A DNA stretch of 64,000 bases from positions 644,858 through 708,857 of the forward strand of contig JAXHMN010000010.1 in assembly GCA_034521465.1 (NCBI GenBank), in the 5' to 3' direction. The DNA is from SURF-28 sp034521465. Its GTDB lineage: Bacteria > Bacteroidota > Ignavibacteria > Ignavibacteriales > Melioribacteraceae. The position numbers and the translations under genes are program-made. The notes beneath the pieces were generated by a model. The model ran no database searches. It was not told the origin of the DNA and saw nothing but the letters and a program-made list of their open reading frames with translations. Of the stretch, positions 53,525 to 63,766 are shown in pieces. Position 1 is the first letter of the stretch, and each line of letters opens with the position of its first letter.

Positions 53525-54043
53525 ATGAATAAGAGTGTACTTGTATTATGTAGCCTTTCTCTGTTAGTTGGATTGACTCTTGGTAGTTCTTTTTTCGGGG
53601 CAATGGTACTCAATGACCCCGTTAATAACCAAAATGAGGATATATCAACTGGACTGGCTGTTTCCAGCTCAGGTCCAGTGTGTGAGAGTACAAGTAACCA
53701 TACCTCCCCCGGCTGGGTCCACGTTGTAGGTGATGGGGATAATTTTGATGTTACGTTTGATATTATTGTCAAACACGATCGGAATGAGAGCGTTACTGTT
53801 TCACGTGAACAGACCGGTGTGAATGGGTTTACCCTGAACATCTCCACAAGTAACGAGTCCAGCTCTGGACCAGCCACACTATCTGAGAACTGTAGTTCTA
53901 TAACACGACTATCTGGAGGTGGTGAAATACCACTATCGTACGATCAATTATCAGTCGAATATAATGATAATCAAGTCGCTCGTATAAATAATACACAGAC
54001 AACCCCTCAACTCAAGCGATTGCCAAATCCAATAACAGAGTAG
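53525..54043 (+). CDS. Haloarchaeal secreted protein, unknown function
   Basis: The 172-residue protein has a hydrophobic start (MNKSVLVLCSLSLLVGLTLG) that may be a signal or anchor. The outside part is Asn/Ser/Thr-rich with beta-like segments (NFDVTFDIIVKHDRNESVTV) and two or three cysteines (GPVCES, ENCSS). No family is recognised. Confidence 0.6.
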   Translation: MNKSVLVLCSLSLLVGLTLGSSFFGAMVLNDPVNNQNEDISTGLAVSSSGPVCESTSNHTSPGWVHVVGDGDNFDVTFDIIVKHDRNESVTVSREQTGVNGFTLNISTSNESSSGPATLSENCSSITRLSGGGEIPLSYDQLSVEYNDNQVARINNTQTTPQLKRLPNPITE

Positions 54044-54860
54044 AGAGCGATCAGGGCGAGCCGACGTTGTTGTGGTGCTGGGTGAGGTATGCGGTCGCTC
54101 CAAATAATGTAGCAACGGCTTTGTTGAAATCCTCAGCAGTTAATAGTTTCATACCCTCAATCGCTCAATACAGGTAGTTCGACGGACGGGACACAGATAG
54201 CACCAAAGAACCGAACCATACTGTAACATACGAGCCAAATCTACTTCTATTCCACAAAGCTTATTCCGAACCGATCACTATACCGTCATGTTCCTGAACA
54301 AGAGGAGATCCTTGTACACCTCCGTTTCATCAGCATAGCCCTCGTTGCTGTAGCGATCTCGGTTCTCACGACTGGTTTCATTATTGACGGAGACCGGATA
54401 GCGCCCGTTTTCTCTGTCATTAGCGTAGTTGTTTGTCTATACGCGTTTGTGACGTCGCTCGTCCGCAGGTAAGAAGATTATCTAAAATTGGTAAGAAACC
54501 CAGCGGTCAGTTCGCAGTCTGTACTGACCGCGATCGGGGCAAAATATGTCACTTTTCGAGAATTTCAACAGAGCCAATCAAATTCAATGAGCAGATCCCC
54601 GGCGGAACGTACACGACCGTAGCAAGGAAGACAGCGACACCAACGGGGACGTTGGATAGACCGCTGGTGATGCCACTCCCAAAACCGGATTCTACAGATT
54701 GCGCCGATTGAACGTGTACTGTCCGTATTCTGGTCGGTCGAATCCCGGAAGGAAGGAGTGAGCGCGAAGTAATCGTAGAGCGGGTCTTTGACCTACTCGA
54801 AGCGGTTCAGCAGGATCTCGGTGGGGGTTGTAGAGACCGCAGCTCCAATCTCCATTATAA
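54044..54860. other. Repeat-rich intergenic region
   Basis: It contains the element at 54117-54575 and a TCAATACAGG word at 54166, and part of a two-helix membrane protein reading RFISIALVAVAISVLTTGFI (frame broken at its start, 54285-54472). At 54705-54750 it also has a short stretch similar to 63105-63155. No intact gene. Confidence 0.4.
54117..54575. mobile_element. IS6-like miniature element
   Basis: GGCTTTGTTGAAAT at 54117-54130 and AATTTCAACAGAGCC at 54561-54575 are inverted ends like those at 45510-46439. The 459 bp between hold no transposase, only a degraded two-helix frame. Confidence 0.55.
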
Positions 54861-55472
54861 TCATGAAGGTGGAAGGAGATCCGAGTCAATGACGTCTGAG
54901 CAGTCGACTGGAATCCCCTCCCACGCAGCATCGACGGCGTGATAGCCTGTCCACCCTTCACTTTTGAGAAGTTCAGCACACGTTTCACAAAACGCTGTTC
55001 GCGAGATGAGATCGTTATCGTAGAGAATGTAGAAGAGAAAAGTCGGTGGCACTACACGCGCCTCGAGGTCGCGGTTCTGAATCTCTCGACGGATCGAACG
55101 GCGGCCGTGAGCGTCCATCAACACCACGTAATCGACCGCCTTTGGATGCTGCACGAGATGTTGTTCCAGCGATTGCTCACCGGCATCAGCCCCATGCGGT
55201 CGAGGGACACTCACGACACGTGTCAACGGTGTCCCTTTATCCTCAAGCGCATCAAGAACACGCGTACTACCATGGTGAAGGCGATACGAGCGACTTCCTT
55301 CTGGAGCGTGAGAGCGGTTCTGCTCGTGATGGCGCTTTAACTCCTGCTGGCAGACGTTCGTGGTCGTGAGTCCGATGTTCTCAGTAATACGATCCCACAG
55401 TGAGCTGTTCCCGACGGCGATCAGGGCGTCAGTATCGACGAGAATCGGATATTGCGGTTCATCAGTCGCCAT
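54861..55472 (-). CDS. PIN-domain toxin-like protein
   Basis: The 203-residue protein has PIN-fold acidic residues: YPILVDTDALIAVG (Asp near residue 12-14), QELKRHHEQ (Glu), and AVDYVVLMDAHGRR (Asp). PIN proteins are metal-dependent RNases, often toxins. Its ATG follows directly on the stop of the 103-residue gene upstream, with no gap, as in toxin-antitoxin pairs. The RNA target is unknown. Confidence 0.75.
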   Translation of the reverse strand: MATDEPQYPILVDTDALIAVGNSSLWDRITENIGLTTTNVCQQELKRHHEQNRSHAPEGSRSYRLHHGSTRVLDALEDKGTPLTRVVSVPRPHGADAGEQSLEQHLVQHPKAVDYVVLMDAHGRRSIRREIQNRDLEARVVPPTFLFYILYDNDLISRTAFCETCAELLKSEGWTGYHAVDAAWEGIPVDCSDVIDSDLLPPS

Positions 55473-55784
55473 TCAAACAAGATATTGGCTGGTATCGTCC
55501 TCGGCTGCCGCGGCGAACTCCTCGATATCTTCCTGGAGGAGGTCGAACTCCTCGCCAAGCAGCAGGCGAGTAGCCTCCTCGGAGATCTCACCTGCCTTGT
55601 AGCGTTCATAGAGGGTGATTTTGTCCTCGTCAGTCATGGTCCGACGGAGCATATCTGCAAGCCCCGCTCGGGCGAGTTCGCTGATATTGATCCCACCGAG
55701 ATGGATCGCATCGAGCTCGCCAGCCGCCTCTTTCAGCGCGCCCGCGCGGAATTTGATGGTATCGTCGTACGAGCCCTGACTCAT
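55473..55784 (-). CDS. Antitoxin-like partner of the PIN protein
   Basis: The 103-residue acidic, helical protein starts at ATG 55784 (MSQGSYDDTIKFRAGALKEA). The N-terminal half could bind DNA, and the C-terminal half (LLLGEEFDLLQEDIEEFAAA) could bind the toxin. It lies directly before the PIN gene with no gap. An inverted repeat at 55817-55834 and a TTTATA box at 55810 stand upstream, at distances that fit a leaderless archaeal transcript. Confidence 0.7.
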   Translation of the reverse strand: MSQGSYDDTIKFRAGALKEAAGELDAIHLGGINISELARAGLADMLRRTMTDEDKITLYERYKAGEISEEATRLLLGEEFDLLQEDIEEFAAAAEDDTSQYLV

Positions 55785-55808
55785 ATCTCTATGTACGGGC
55801 TGCTGCCA

Positions 55809-55834
55809 GTATAAATGTTCCCCCAGTTGGGAAC
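55809..55834 (-). promoter_or_regulatory. TATA box and palindromic operator of the TA pair
   Basis: TTTATA (minus strand, about 55811-55816) lies about 27 bp before the start codon. GTTCCCCCAGTTGGGAAC at 55817-55834 is an inverted repeat with perfect GTTCCC/GGGAAC arms just upstream of it, where an autoregulator could bind next to TFB. Confidence 0.6.
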
Positions 55835-56019
55835 GTGTGGGTACAAACGATTTGCTTGCGAGAGGATGTTTCTGGCCGCCTTGGTTGTTAGATAACTCAT
55901 ATTCTGAATAAGAATAATTATGGGAGAGAACCTGATAGCCTTCGTCATGAGCAATCCCAAAGAGGTTATTCACTTGTCAGAGCAGGTAGGACGGAATCTT
56001 GCTGTTGATGCCGCATGTG

Positions 56020-56572
56020 AAGGTATCATCACGCATCCCGATACTGGTACGACTCAAGCAACGTGTCGAACGGCGTCGGGAGCGAGAGTCCCCGCAGGGT
56101 CTCTCGTCCCTCCACGGTCAATGGTTTCACGTCCTCAGTGATGCCGTGATCAGAGAGGAGTCCATAGATCTTGTTGGCGTATTTGGTACGGTTTTCGACC
56201 AAGGTCTGTCGCCCGCGCACGAGTGCGCGGGCTCCCTGACCTCCTCGGTCGGTACGTAGCTTTCAGGCACCGAGTTTAACCGGAGCATCCGCGCGAGTTC
56301 TTTCGCGTCCACGCGGTCGGTTTTCTTGTCGGTGTCTGCGATCTGGTTGATCTTTTTGGGATGAGCGACGGTCACATCCAAGTGCTCGGACAACGTATCG
56401 TGGGTGTGATAGTAGTTGGAGGTCTCCTCAAGCACGGTTGTGCGCCGGCGTACCGCTGGGCGAGGTCGTTGAGGTTCGCGTTCTCGACGCGAACCTCTTC
56501 GTCGATCTTCCCAGCCTGATTCATCACTGCCACCTGTGCGTACCGTTTGTGGACGTCGATTCCGAGGTACAT
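56020..56572 (-). pseudogene. IS110-family transposase remnant
   Basis: Starting at ATG 56572, MYLGIDVHKRYAQVAVMNQA is the IS110 DEDD start. The next parts (LDVTVAHPKKINQIADTDKK, then TDRVDAKELARML) match the family but lie in a second frame. A third frame (VRGRQTLVENRTKYANKIYG) continues to about 56029, where the gene ends without its C-terminal domain. At least two shifts and a truncation make it inactive. Confidence 0.75.
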
Positions 56573-56831
56573 GGTTCGTTCACCCGAGATGCCAGCACGT
56601 GAAGCAGAGATTCACGTATTCGGGCTTTCCCGGATGCCGCGGCGCGCGGCATCCGGGCTGTAGCGCCCATGACTCGACTTCTTTCGCGCATGGACCAGTC
56701 AACAGAACGTGCTCGATGGCACGGAATCCTTATCGGTCTCTTGCGCCCCATATCTTGTTTCACGTTCTCTAGGGATAGCAGCGTTTCCATCGAGTCAACA
56801 GAGGCACTTTGCCTATTTTTGCTAGTACCGC

Positions 56832-57185
56832 TTATATACCACGGATATATGCTGTAACTTCTATCCCGATGAGGCTAAACGTACCAAGAACGCGAGCAAC
56901 TGGGATTTTGGCTAACGGAGGCACATCTGCTTGAAGAACAATCTCAGCTACCGCTCCAATCACGACGAGGGCGAGCACACCAGCCCATAACCACATAGTT
57001 GCGTATCCAAGTTCGTCGAGATTGGTAGTTTTCTTAGCGTGGCCAATAAGAACTGTAGCAGTGATAAATGGCACAATAAGGAGGAATCGAGCAGGGTTCA
57101 CCACCAAGATACCAGTACCCAGAACTATCGTTGTAAAGTAAACCCAAACCGTGATAATGAAACGAATTGATTGGAGGGAACTCAT
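56832..57185 (-). CDS. Haloarchaeal membrane protein, unknown function
   Basis: The 117-residue protein starts at ATG 57185 (MSSLQSIRFIITVWVYFTTI) and has four hydrophobic helices (WVYFTTIVLGTGILVV, FLLIVPFITATVLIGHA, MWLWAGVLALVVIGAVAEIV, LGTFSLIGIEVTAYI). No family is recognised. A longer frame upstream is possible but unneeded. Confidence 0.6.
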   Translation of the reverse strand: MSSLQSIRFIITVWVYFTTIVLGTGILVVNPARFLLIVPFITATVLIGHAKKTTNLDELGYATMWLWAGVLALVVIGAVAEIVLQADVPPLAKIPVARVLGTFSLIGIEVTAYIRGI

Positions 57186-57397
57186 AGAGTGTTGTAAGCC
57201 GCACAAATAATTAAAATTTCCTCGTCTGCTAAAGTATAAATCAATTAATTATGCGCTACCCAATTGTCTACCACATGGGTGTCTACCTTCCTCGCCTGAA
57301 CAAGATCCCATAGTAACCGATCCTGCTCTCCGAACAGATGGTGAATAGGAGGAGTAATATAAAAACAGAGATAGCAAACCCTAGTCCAGCCTTCGAC

Positions 57398-58048
57398 CTA
57401 AGCCCTCGATAATGTATTTTCTTCAGTTGGAATGAATACTCCAGTCCACCGAAGCACGACGAGAAGAGTTGCACAGAACAACGAGAATGTGACTAACAGT
57501 ACGCCTGTCGGGCCGAATGCGGTGTTCATGTAAACATAGGTGAGGAAAAATGTCCCGCCGAATAATGTTATATAGTCTCGCGTCCCCCAAGGTTCGACCT
57601 GTAGCCAGTTTGGAAACTCGATTTTGCCCTTCCGGCGAAGCGATAGAAGGCCAACGGTCAAACCAGTTGCTAGTATATGGTGAATAACCGAAATTGCGTC
57701 TGGTGTCGACGACCAAGCTGTAGCGAGTAGCGAAATAAGAAGTCCAGTAACTATGACAATTGGGATATACGTAAGGGTGTAGAGGACTACTTCGTTCCAA
57801 ATCGACTGACCGTCGTCTGTAGGTTTGTACGTGAATTGAATAATGCGAGGACGAAACACTGTCACAATTACAAGACTCCCGATCACACCGGTTGTGGTAA
57901 CCGCGGTTAGGAATGCTGTATCTTCCGGAAGATACGCTTCGAGCCAATTACTGAAGATTGGTGTCCGAAGAGAATTTGTGACAGAGGACATACTGAGAAT
58001 CACTACTCCTGATTGACGCACCGATGGTTTGCGGTGGTCACTATTCAT
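57398..58048 (-). CDS. Haloarchaeal multi-pass membrane protein, unknown function
   Basis: The 216-residue protein has about six hydrophobic segments (VVTTTGVIGSLVIVTVF-like, YTLTYIPIVIVTGLLISLLA, ILATGLTVGLLSLRRKG, YITLFGGTFFLTYVYMN, LLVTFSLFCATLLVVLRW). No family is recognised. A start 60 bp further in (MSSVTNSLRTPIFSNWLEAY) is also possible. AT-rich sequence beyond 58050 could hold its promoter. Confidence 0.6.
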   Translation of the reverse strand: MNSDHRKPSVRQSGVVILSMSSVTNSLRTPIFSNWLEAYLPEDTAFLTAVTTTGVIGSLVIVTVFRPRIIQFTYKPTDDGQSIWNEVVLYTLTYIPIVIVTGLLISLLATAWSSTPDAISVIHHILATGLTVGLLSLRRKGKIEFPNWLQVEPWGTRDYITLFGGTFFLTYVYMNTAFGPTGVLLVTFSLFCATLLVVLRWTGVFIPTEENTLSRA

Positions 58049-58821
58049 ATTAACTTTTCTGCTGCCTTTCGTTGTAAATCTTGTGGTATACTACATAGTT
58101 AATCTAAAGTCTTACTTATATTTTTTATGTATATTATTAGCAAAATTTTTAAATATATAAAAGTTGGTCAGCTATGATCAAATAGTGAAAAGGTCTAAAA
58201 CGTATGGACACAGATAAAATAAAGAAACGATATCTAGAGAATATCTAGAAATATTATTGAAGGTATTAGGTGTCTATCTCGATGCTGTAGAACTCTGTCC
58301 CGAGGTTCGGTGCCTGATACGATTGTTTAGCAGGCATAAAGTTCGTCTGTGTGACGCCACCTTTGAGTCCGTTGAAAACAACCTTCATACGGGCACCGAT
58401 CGACAGCCTCACCAGATTGAAGATCCGTATTTAATTCATAATCAGAGATAAGGTTGATCACCAACAGTACCGTCATCGGGACCGAACTGGGCGTCAACGT
58501 TACCATTACCGGAACAAAATGGAAGTTGTACGATCTCCAACGTTAGCATCCATTAGAAAGGGTTGCAATCCTCGTCACCAGTTGAGGTATCGCGAACGAA
58601 GCCCTCCTGGAGTCATGCAGCCACCCATACCCACGCTCGAAATCAGGTCCAAGGATATCTCCACTAAAACGTGATGGTGGCGTTAGAACTGTCCGAACCA
58701 ACGTACTCCGTATTGTACACCTCTTTGCAGTAGCACTGGAGTTAACGGTCAGATGCCGCACTTCGTTGTGCGACTCCACATCGGTTATCCGAATGTTTGA
58801 TAATCAGCTCCCACACTATTT
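58049..58821. other. AT-rich non-coding or decayed stretch
   Basis: Many stops in all frames. The minus strand near 58560-58700 reads RFSGDILGPDFERGYGWLHD, which may be the remains of a gene. Nothing can be called with confidence. Confidence 0.3.
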
Positions 58822-59488
58822 TCAGGATGGGAAGACTATTCTGTCGAGTTCCTCAGTACCGTCGTCAAGAACTGGTGAGGAAATGTCGTCACCGTTAATG
58901 TATTCTGGGGAGATATTAGGAGGTGAGGATTGGGGTTCTATACTGATGTCCCGCGCTTCCTCCTTAGCTTTCTTGGACTTTCTCCGTATCGTTTTGAAAG
59001 AAAATTCTTCCTTGAATTCTTCACTTTCCACCTTATTAATTAACACTGCGGATCCTGATGGAGTAGAATCCTCGGATTTGATCGCAGATTCCCGACTACT
59101 GTCCAACTCTGCAGTCCTGTCTCAGTGCGGGTCTTGTCTGCATGTCTTCAAATTGGAGATGGTTGGAAACAGAGCTTCAGCCGACCCAAGGTCGTAAAGT
59201 ATCTTGGGAAATCGTTTTTTATTATCCTCGGTGATTTTTTCTCCGTTTTCGTCTAGTCGGTTCCCGGCAGTATCAGCGATACTTTTCACCGTCCTTAGAC
59301 ACGATCTGGCCACGCTTAATTTTGAAATTCCCATGTTTATCCACCAATTTCTGAATATATTCACCAGGATTACTTGTGTAGAAGCAGCCGGCGGTAGCTG
59401 AACTCATCCCGATGATCGATGCGGTTCCGATAGCTCCGGCGTTTGTGAGATAATCGCGCCGTGTTTTCTCCACCTTGTGGCATCGCAA
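58822..59488 (-). pseudogene. Broken Tat-type secreted protein
   Basis: It begins MRCHKVEKTRRDYLTNAGAI, a Tat-type leader, and continues GEYIQKLVDKHGNFKIKRGQ. After a frame change near 59275 it reads SIADTAGNRLDENGEKITED, then has an in-frame stop near 59122 and ends in EEFKEEFSFKTIRRKSKKAK and an acidic tail. It has one frame shift and one stop, so it is a pseudogene or carries several sequence errors. Confidence 0.5.
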
Positions 59489-59692
59489 TTAGCAAAACGA
59501 ACCGGTGGATATTTACTTATATCCTCGTCAGAATTTTTAGACCACCAGATAGTATGAACGGGTGTTGAGAATCTGAACGCCCCCTGTCTTGTATATAATC
59601 GTCGTATGCATGTAGAAGTTTGAGCTACTGCTAGACTGTTTTTCTACTAATGAAAAGTTTATCTCGAATAAAGCATCTGTATCTATAAAGAA

Positions 59693-60240
59693 ATGAGCGG
59701 TACAATTTCCCCGCCCCTCCTCGAAACCGTCGCCTCGTCGTGCACACCTGTCATCGAATGTTTGCTGGAGGGACCTGGAGATAAGCGAGAACTCAGAGTT
59801 ACCGTCTTAGATGTCTCACGGACAACTGTGGGCCGTGCGGTGGGAAGGCTTCAGTGAAGCTGAATGTATTACCCAACGAGAACGGTTAGCGGGAAATCAC
59901 CTTACTCGGGCGACGATCGCTGTGATGAACAGTACAAACAACTTACATTAAAATATGAAGGACTCATCACTGCTCAGACACTGCTCTCCCATCTTCCATC
60001 AGGCACACCGTTCGACCGTGCGAATCCTCGTTGACGCAGAAATTCTACCTGGAGAACCTCCAGCACCACACATGCCGACGGATCGACTTGAAGAGCTCCT
60101 CGACGGGAGTAACCGGGCTAGAGGACTTTCGTCGGTTGTTTTGCCGAAATTCATTTCACTTTTCTATCATCATACGGTCGAGCAAAGATACGGATAACAA
60201 ATCTCGTCTCTTGAGAGTGAACTTGTCGACATCCTCTATG
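59693..60240 (+). pseudogene. Decayed FilR1-type HTH regulator
   Basis: The start MSGTISPPLLETVASSCTPV with DVSRTTVGRAV gives a winged-helix domain, then two stops near 59854-59862. The remainder (YEGLITAQTLLSHLPSGTPF, AEILPGEPPAPHMPTDRLEE, GLSSVVLPKFISLFYHH) matches the C-terminal ligand-like domain seen in haloarchaeal FilR1-like regulators. Stops and frame changes show that it is dead. The IS1595-type element follows. Confidence 0.6.
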
Positions 60241-60429
60241 GAACGCTCACGCACAAAAAATGTGTGCTGTCATCGAATCTGATAGCGGTAATCGGTGTGG
60301 AGTTCTCGACCAGGAGCCTACCTTTTCGGTCTTCGTATGAATCGATGGGGACATCGTATGGATCGCTGTCTGACGGACGAGGACGGTGGACTGAAGGGGG
60401 CGATCATCAATGATCGCTCTTGTGGCGGA

Positions 60430-61404
60430 GATTGTTGGTGAAGTCATAGCGCAGTTTCGAGGATGGTTTTGAGCGCTTCTTTCCCCGGTTTTCGGAACAC
60501 TTCACGACGGAGCTGAAACGCTCGGAGATACGGTGTGAGTCTGTCTTTAGAGACGCCTCGATGCGGCGAGAGCCACCGTCGCGCCAGCGACGCGTGGCTC
60601 TCGCAGGTGTTCACGTGAACGTCTCCATCAACGTACTCGCCGTCACCGTGGACGACGTATTCACGGGTGAATGCGTCGTCCTCGTCAAGTGGATCGTACG
60701 CCCGAAAGCCGTCAGTATAGACGGTCAACGACTCCTGCTGGCGGTCGGCCAGCAGGAGTCGAATCGTCGATTCGGTCGCGGTTTTCGCCGGGACCACGTA
60801 TCGCTCACCGCTGCCACGATCTGCGAGAACAAATACAGGAGGCTTGTCCTCAGCGAATGTACCACGTCCGCGCGTGGACAGGCCACGCGAGCGCGACGGC
60901 TGGTCGCGCTCGCGGCCCTTGAGACCCGCTTTCACGTAGAATTCGTCGATCTCAACCGGACCTTTGAGGTGTAGTCGAGGCGCGTCCAGCGCTCGCAGGA
61001 AGCGCTGGACGCGCCGGTAGATCGTCTTGTAGGAAACGTCAATCTCTACGTCTAGCTGCCTGAGACTCGTGTTGAAGCGGATGTACGTGTAGACCGCGAG
61101 AAACCATTTTCTGAGCGCCACCGCAGAATGTTCGAAGATCGTGCCGGTCTGATCGTTGAACGTGCGGTCGCAATCCTTACACAGATACCGCTGAAACACG
61201 CGATAGCTGCCGTACCGAATCACAGATTCGCCACGGCAGCGCGGGCAATAGACGCCGTCGCGCCAGCGAACCTGCTGTAACAGGTTCGCGGCGCGACGCT
61301 CCGAGACGAACGTCTTGATAGGGAACATCGTTCGTCGGGTGACGCGGTCGCGTCACCCTTGCCTGCTGTGACTTCCAGCTACTGCTGAGAACTGACCAAC
61401 AATC
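60430..61404 (-). mobile_element. ISH4-type (IS1595 family) insertion sequence
   Basis: GATTGTTGG at 60430-60438 and CCAACAATC at 61396-61404 are inverted ends that extend imperfectly inward. The 975-bp element encodes one transposase. A target duplication was not evident. Confidence 0.75.
60444..61328 (-). CDS. IS1595-family transposase (ISH4 type)
   Basis: The 294-residue transposase has an N-terminal zinc ribbon (YCPRCRGESVIRYG, LCKDCDRTF), an HTH (LDVEIDVSYKTIYRRVQRFL) and the DDE residues EIDEFYVKAG, YTDGFRAYD and VNTCESHASLARRWL (the ISXO2-like form). It is intact and full length. The basic ends RSRGLSTRGRG and HRGVSKDRL are typical of the haloarchaeal members. Confidence 0.92.
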   Translation of the reverse strand: MFPIKTFVSERRAANLLQQVRWRDGVYCPRCRGESVIRYGSYRVFQRYLCKDCDRTFNDQTGTIFEHSAVALRKWFLAVYTYIRFNTSLRQLDVEIDVSYKTIYRRVQRFLRALDAPRLHLKGPVEIDEFYVKAGLKGRERDQPSRSRGLSTRGRGTFAEDKPPVFVLADRGSGERYVVPAKTATESTIRLLLADRQQESLTVYTDGFRAYDPLDEDDAFTREYVVHGDGEYVDGDVHVNTCESHASLARRWLSPHRGVSKDRLTPYLRAFQLRREVFRKPGKEALKTILETAL

Positions 61405-62990
61405 CCCTACCCAAGAGCGTTAAACTGATAATCCCGTGAGCAATAAGAATGGGCAACTTCCATGTTTCAGTCTATCGCCAGCAGCAGAACAGGAGTCAGT
61501 TCGGAGTCAATCTGGAGTCGCAGACTCGGAAAGTTAGCGTAGATGGCCCACATCAAGCAAAGTATACGCCAATCTGTCTTTGATCTGTTGACTTATTATC
61601 AATTATTTTAATCTACAGTATAAGTGAATAATATCAAGCTCAACACGGTATCCTGTGAGCGCTGCGAGCGTGTCGACGACGAGCCGACAGCCGACAGGTG
61701 ACGCGGATCGCGCTTGTTGGGATCCGCCTCCGTCTGAATCGCACAATCGACACAACAGATTGCGGGTGGCCTGCTCGTCTTGGCTCCAGGCGTTGGCCTC
61801 GCCAGTTTGGTACCGGGTGGCGCGTCACAGAACACACATCCGGTGACCGTCTGCTTGGCATCACTCGCCCTCCGCGTCGGCGTCGCGACCGGCTGTCCAG
61901 CCACGGTGGAAGATGGCCAACCATCCGTCTTTAATTAATCCTCACAGCTCGGTTTGTGTAGCGGTAGCGAGTATTTCCTTTACCGGGTGCCACGAGGTCG
62001 ATACGTCGACGACCTTCAGGAGAGGTATCTCAAGATCGTCCTCATCTACAGGAAACCGACTACTCCGACTGGCGGTGCCAGAACGGCGTGACCGATTTCT
62101 TCGAGAGCGGGTCAACGAAGTGGGACACCTGGGGGATGCGAAGCTCTTCATCGACGCACTGGAGACGTACTGGGGGAACGCCGAGACCAACCAAGATGAA
62201 TTGGACGTCGATTCCAGCGATAACAACTTCCGGTCGACGTTCCTGGCGACTCGGGCGTCATCGCGTTCGCTGTCGTCTTATGCTGAACGCCTATGTCTTC
62301 TCGTGGATCTACCAGCAGGCCCTTTTAGGTGCCACCGTCGATCGTCCCTGGGTTGGCCTTCGGAATCGTGTTCAGTGTGATTGACCCGGATCCTTCGACC
62401 GAGGTTGCTAACGTCTGGATGCCCAACTTCATCGTCGCTGTTCCCGACCTGACTGGCCACTGGGAAGGCGAAGATCAAGTCCAGCTACGAGGGCGAGATT
62501 CCAGACGATGACCTCGCCGACGGCGGGCATCAGCCGATGGCAGCGGAGTTGGACATCAAACAGACGTGAAGCAAAGATCGTCCACTTCGAAGACGATCGG
62601 GTCGCCTTCAGCCAGTACTGGCGGAGCTTCCAAACCGAGGAGACGCTCCACACCAAGTCTCCGATCTGTTCGAGAACGAGGGTGTAGACGTCGAGAAACA
62701 GGCAGAGGACGAAGGACCATACGACGGGACGGCACGGCTCACCGACGGAAGTCAGAGGATTGGTTGGTCGGCTAACTATTACACCGGACCAGCCCGTGCC
62801 TCGGAGCAGGACGGTACCCAGAAGACGACGTATGAGACAATGGAGTTCACCCGCGAGGCGATGAGCCGCAGGAGTAAACCATCCCGTAGTAGGAGCGAGG
62901 ATTCTGAACGGCAGGGTGCGAATTCCTCTCGAAAGGAGACCCATAAGCCGCCGCTGTCACGTGGTTCTTCTGTTAACTAAAGACGGATAG
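61405..62990. other. Decayed haloarchaeal coding remnants
   Basis: No frame is intact. Plus-strand fragments include FSVIDPDPSTEVANVWMPNF near 62370, a piece reading KIVHFEDDRVAFSQYWRSFQ near 62576, and an acidic tail EKQAEDEGPYDGTARLTDGS near 62690, in three frames. The minus strand near 61640-61900 has a Cys-rich segment (VTGCVFCDAPPGTKLARPTP). They read like one or two eroded genes of unknown function. Confidence 0.35.
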
Positions 62991-63475
62991 TGCAAATCGG
63001 GATCCGGAAATGATCCTTAAATACAGAGACTGACACGCAAAAAGGTAGCAGGGAGAAAGATTGCGTGAATCGCAACAAACGCCAGAGATTCTAAACGTCG
63101 TCACGATTAAATGCGTACTGCCCGTATTCTGGTTGGCTGAAATCCCGGAAGATCGTCATAGAGGCGTTCAACCGTTGATGTCCACAGCGCCTCGGCAGAA
63201 TCAGATGCTTCCGGGAATGTTGGTTGAAGAGTTGCTGTCGTAAATCGCTTGCCTTGTGCAGTGGTCCTTCGCCCATCGAGAATCCCAGCAGCGTCCAGAC
63301 AGCTCGAGCGTTGCACTCCGTGGGCCGTCACTTTCTTAGCCCAGTGCTCAAATTCAGCAAGATCCGTATCGCTGTCCGCTGAGTGAGCGTCACCGTTCTC
63401 TTTGGATCTGTTTCTTCAGTAGGTGATTCACCCAGTACGGGCGTCTCCGGTGTTGAACTCACAGGAGATGAGGAT
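62991..63475. other. Non-coding stretch with a gene-end remnant
   Basis: On the minus strand, 63105-63160 encodes the end LPGFQPTRIRAVRI or, in another frame, FSQPEYGQYAFNRDDV. The latter resembles FDRPEYGQYTFNRRNL at 54710-54760. It looks like two copies of the end of one lost gene. Confidence 0.35.
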
Positions 63476-63766
63476 GAGGTGGACGATGAGTTCTCGTCGC
63501 TGGAAGCAGTTTCCCCTCGAGGTCAGTCACCCGTTGCGTGAGTATTTTCTGATCCGCTCAGTCAGCTCGTCGATGGTCTATTCAAGTTCTTCGACTGTTC
63601 AGTCTCAGCGTCGCCGTCGATCCATCTGTGGTCGCCAGTTGACGAGGTCGCGATCGAAGAGAAGATGGCGGACGTATTCTTGATCCACTACTGACTCCAG
63701 CTTCTCCCATCGGTATCGCAACTCTTCGAGGAGGTCAGTTGGTAGCCGGAGTGTAATTGGTTCCAT
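63476..63766 (-). pseudogene. Broken ribbon-helix-helix (antitoxin-type) gene
   Basis: ATG 63766 opens MEPITLRLPTDLLEELRYRW, the start of an RHH DNA-binding domain, and continues to EYVRHLLFDRD. A stop follows near 63605. In-frame later text TVEELE*TIDELTERIRKY suggests a coiled-coil tail interrupted by stops. RHH proteins are often antitoxins or plasmid copy regulators. Confidence 0.5.
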
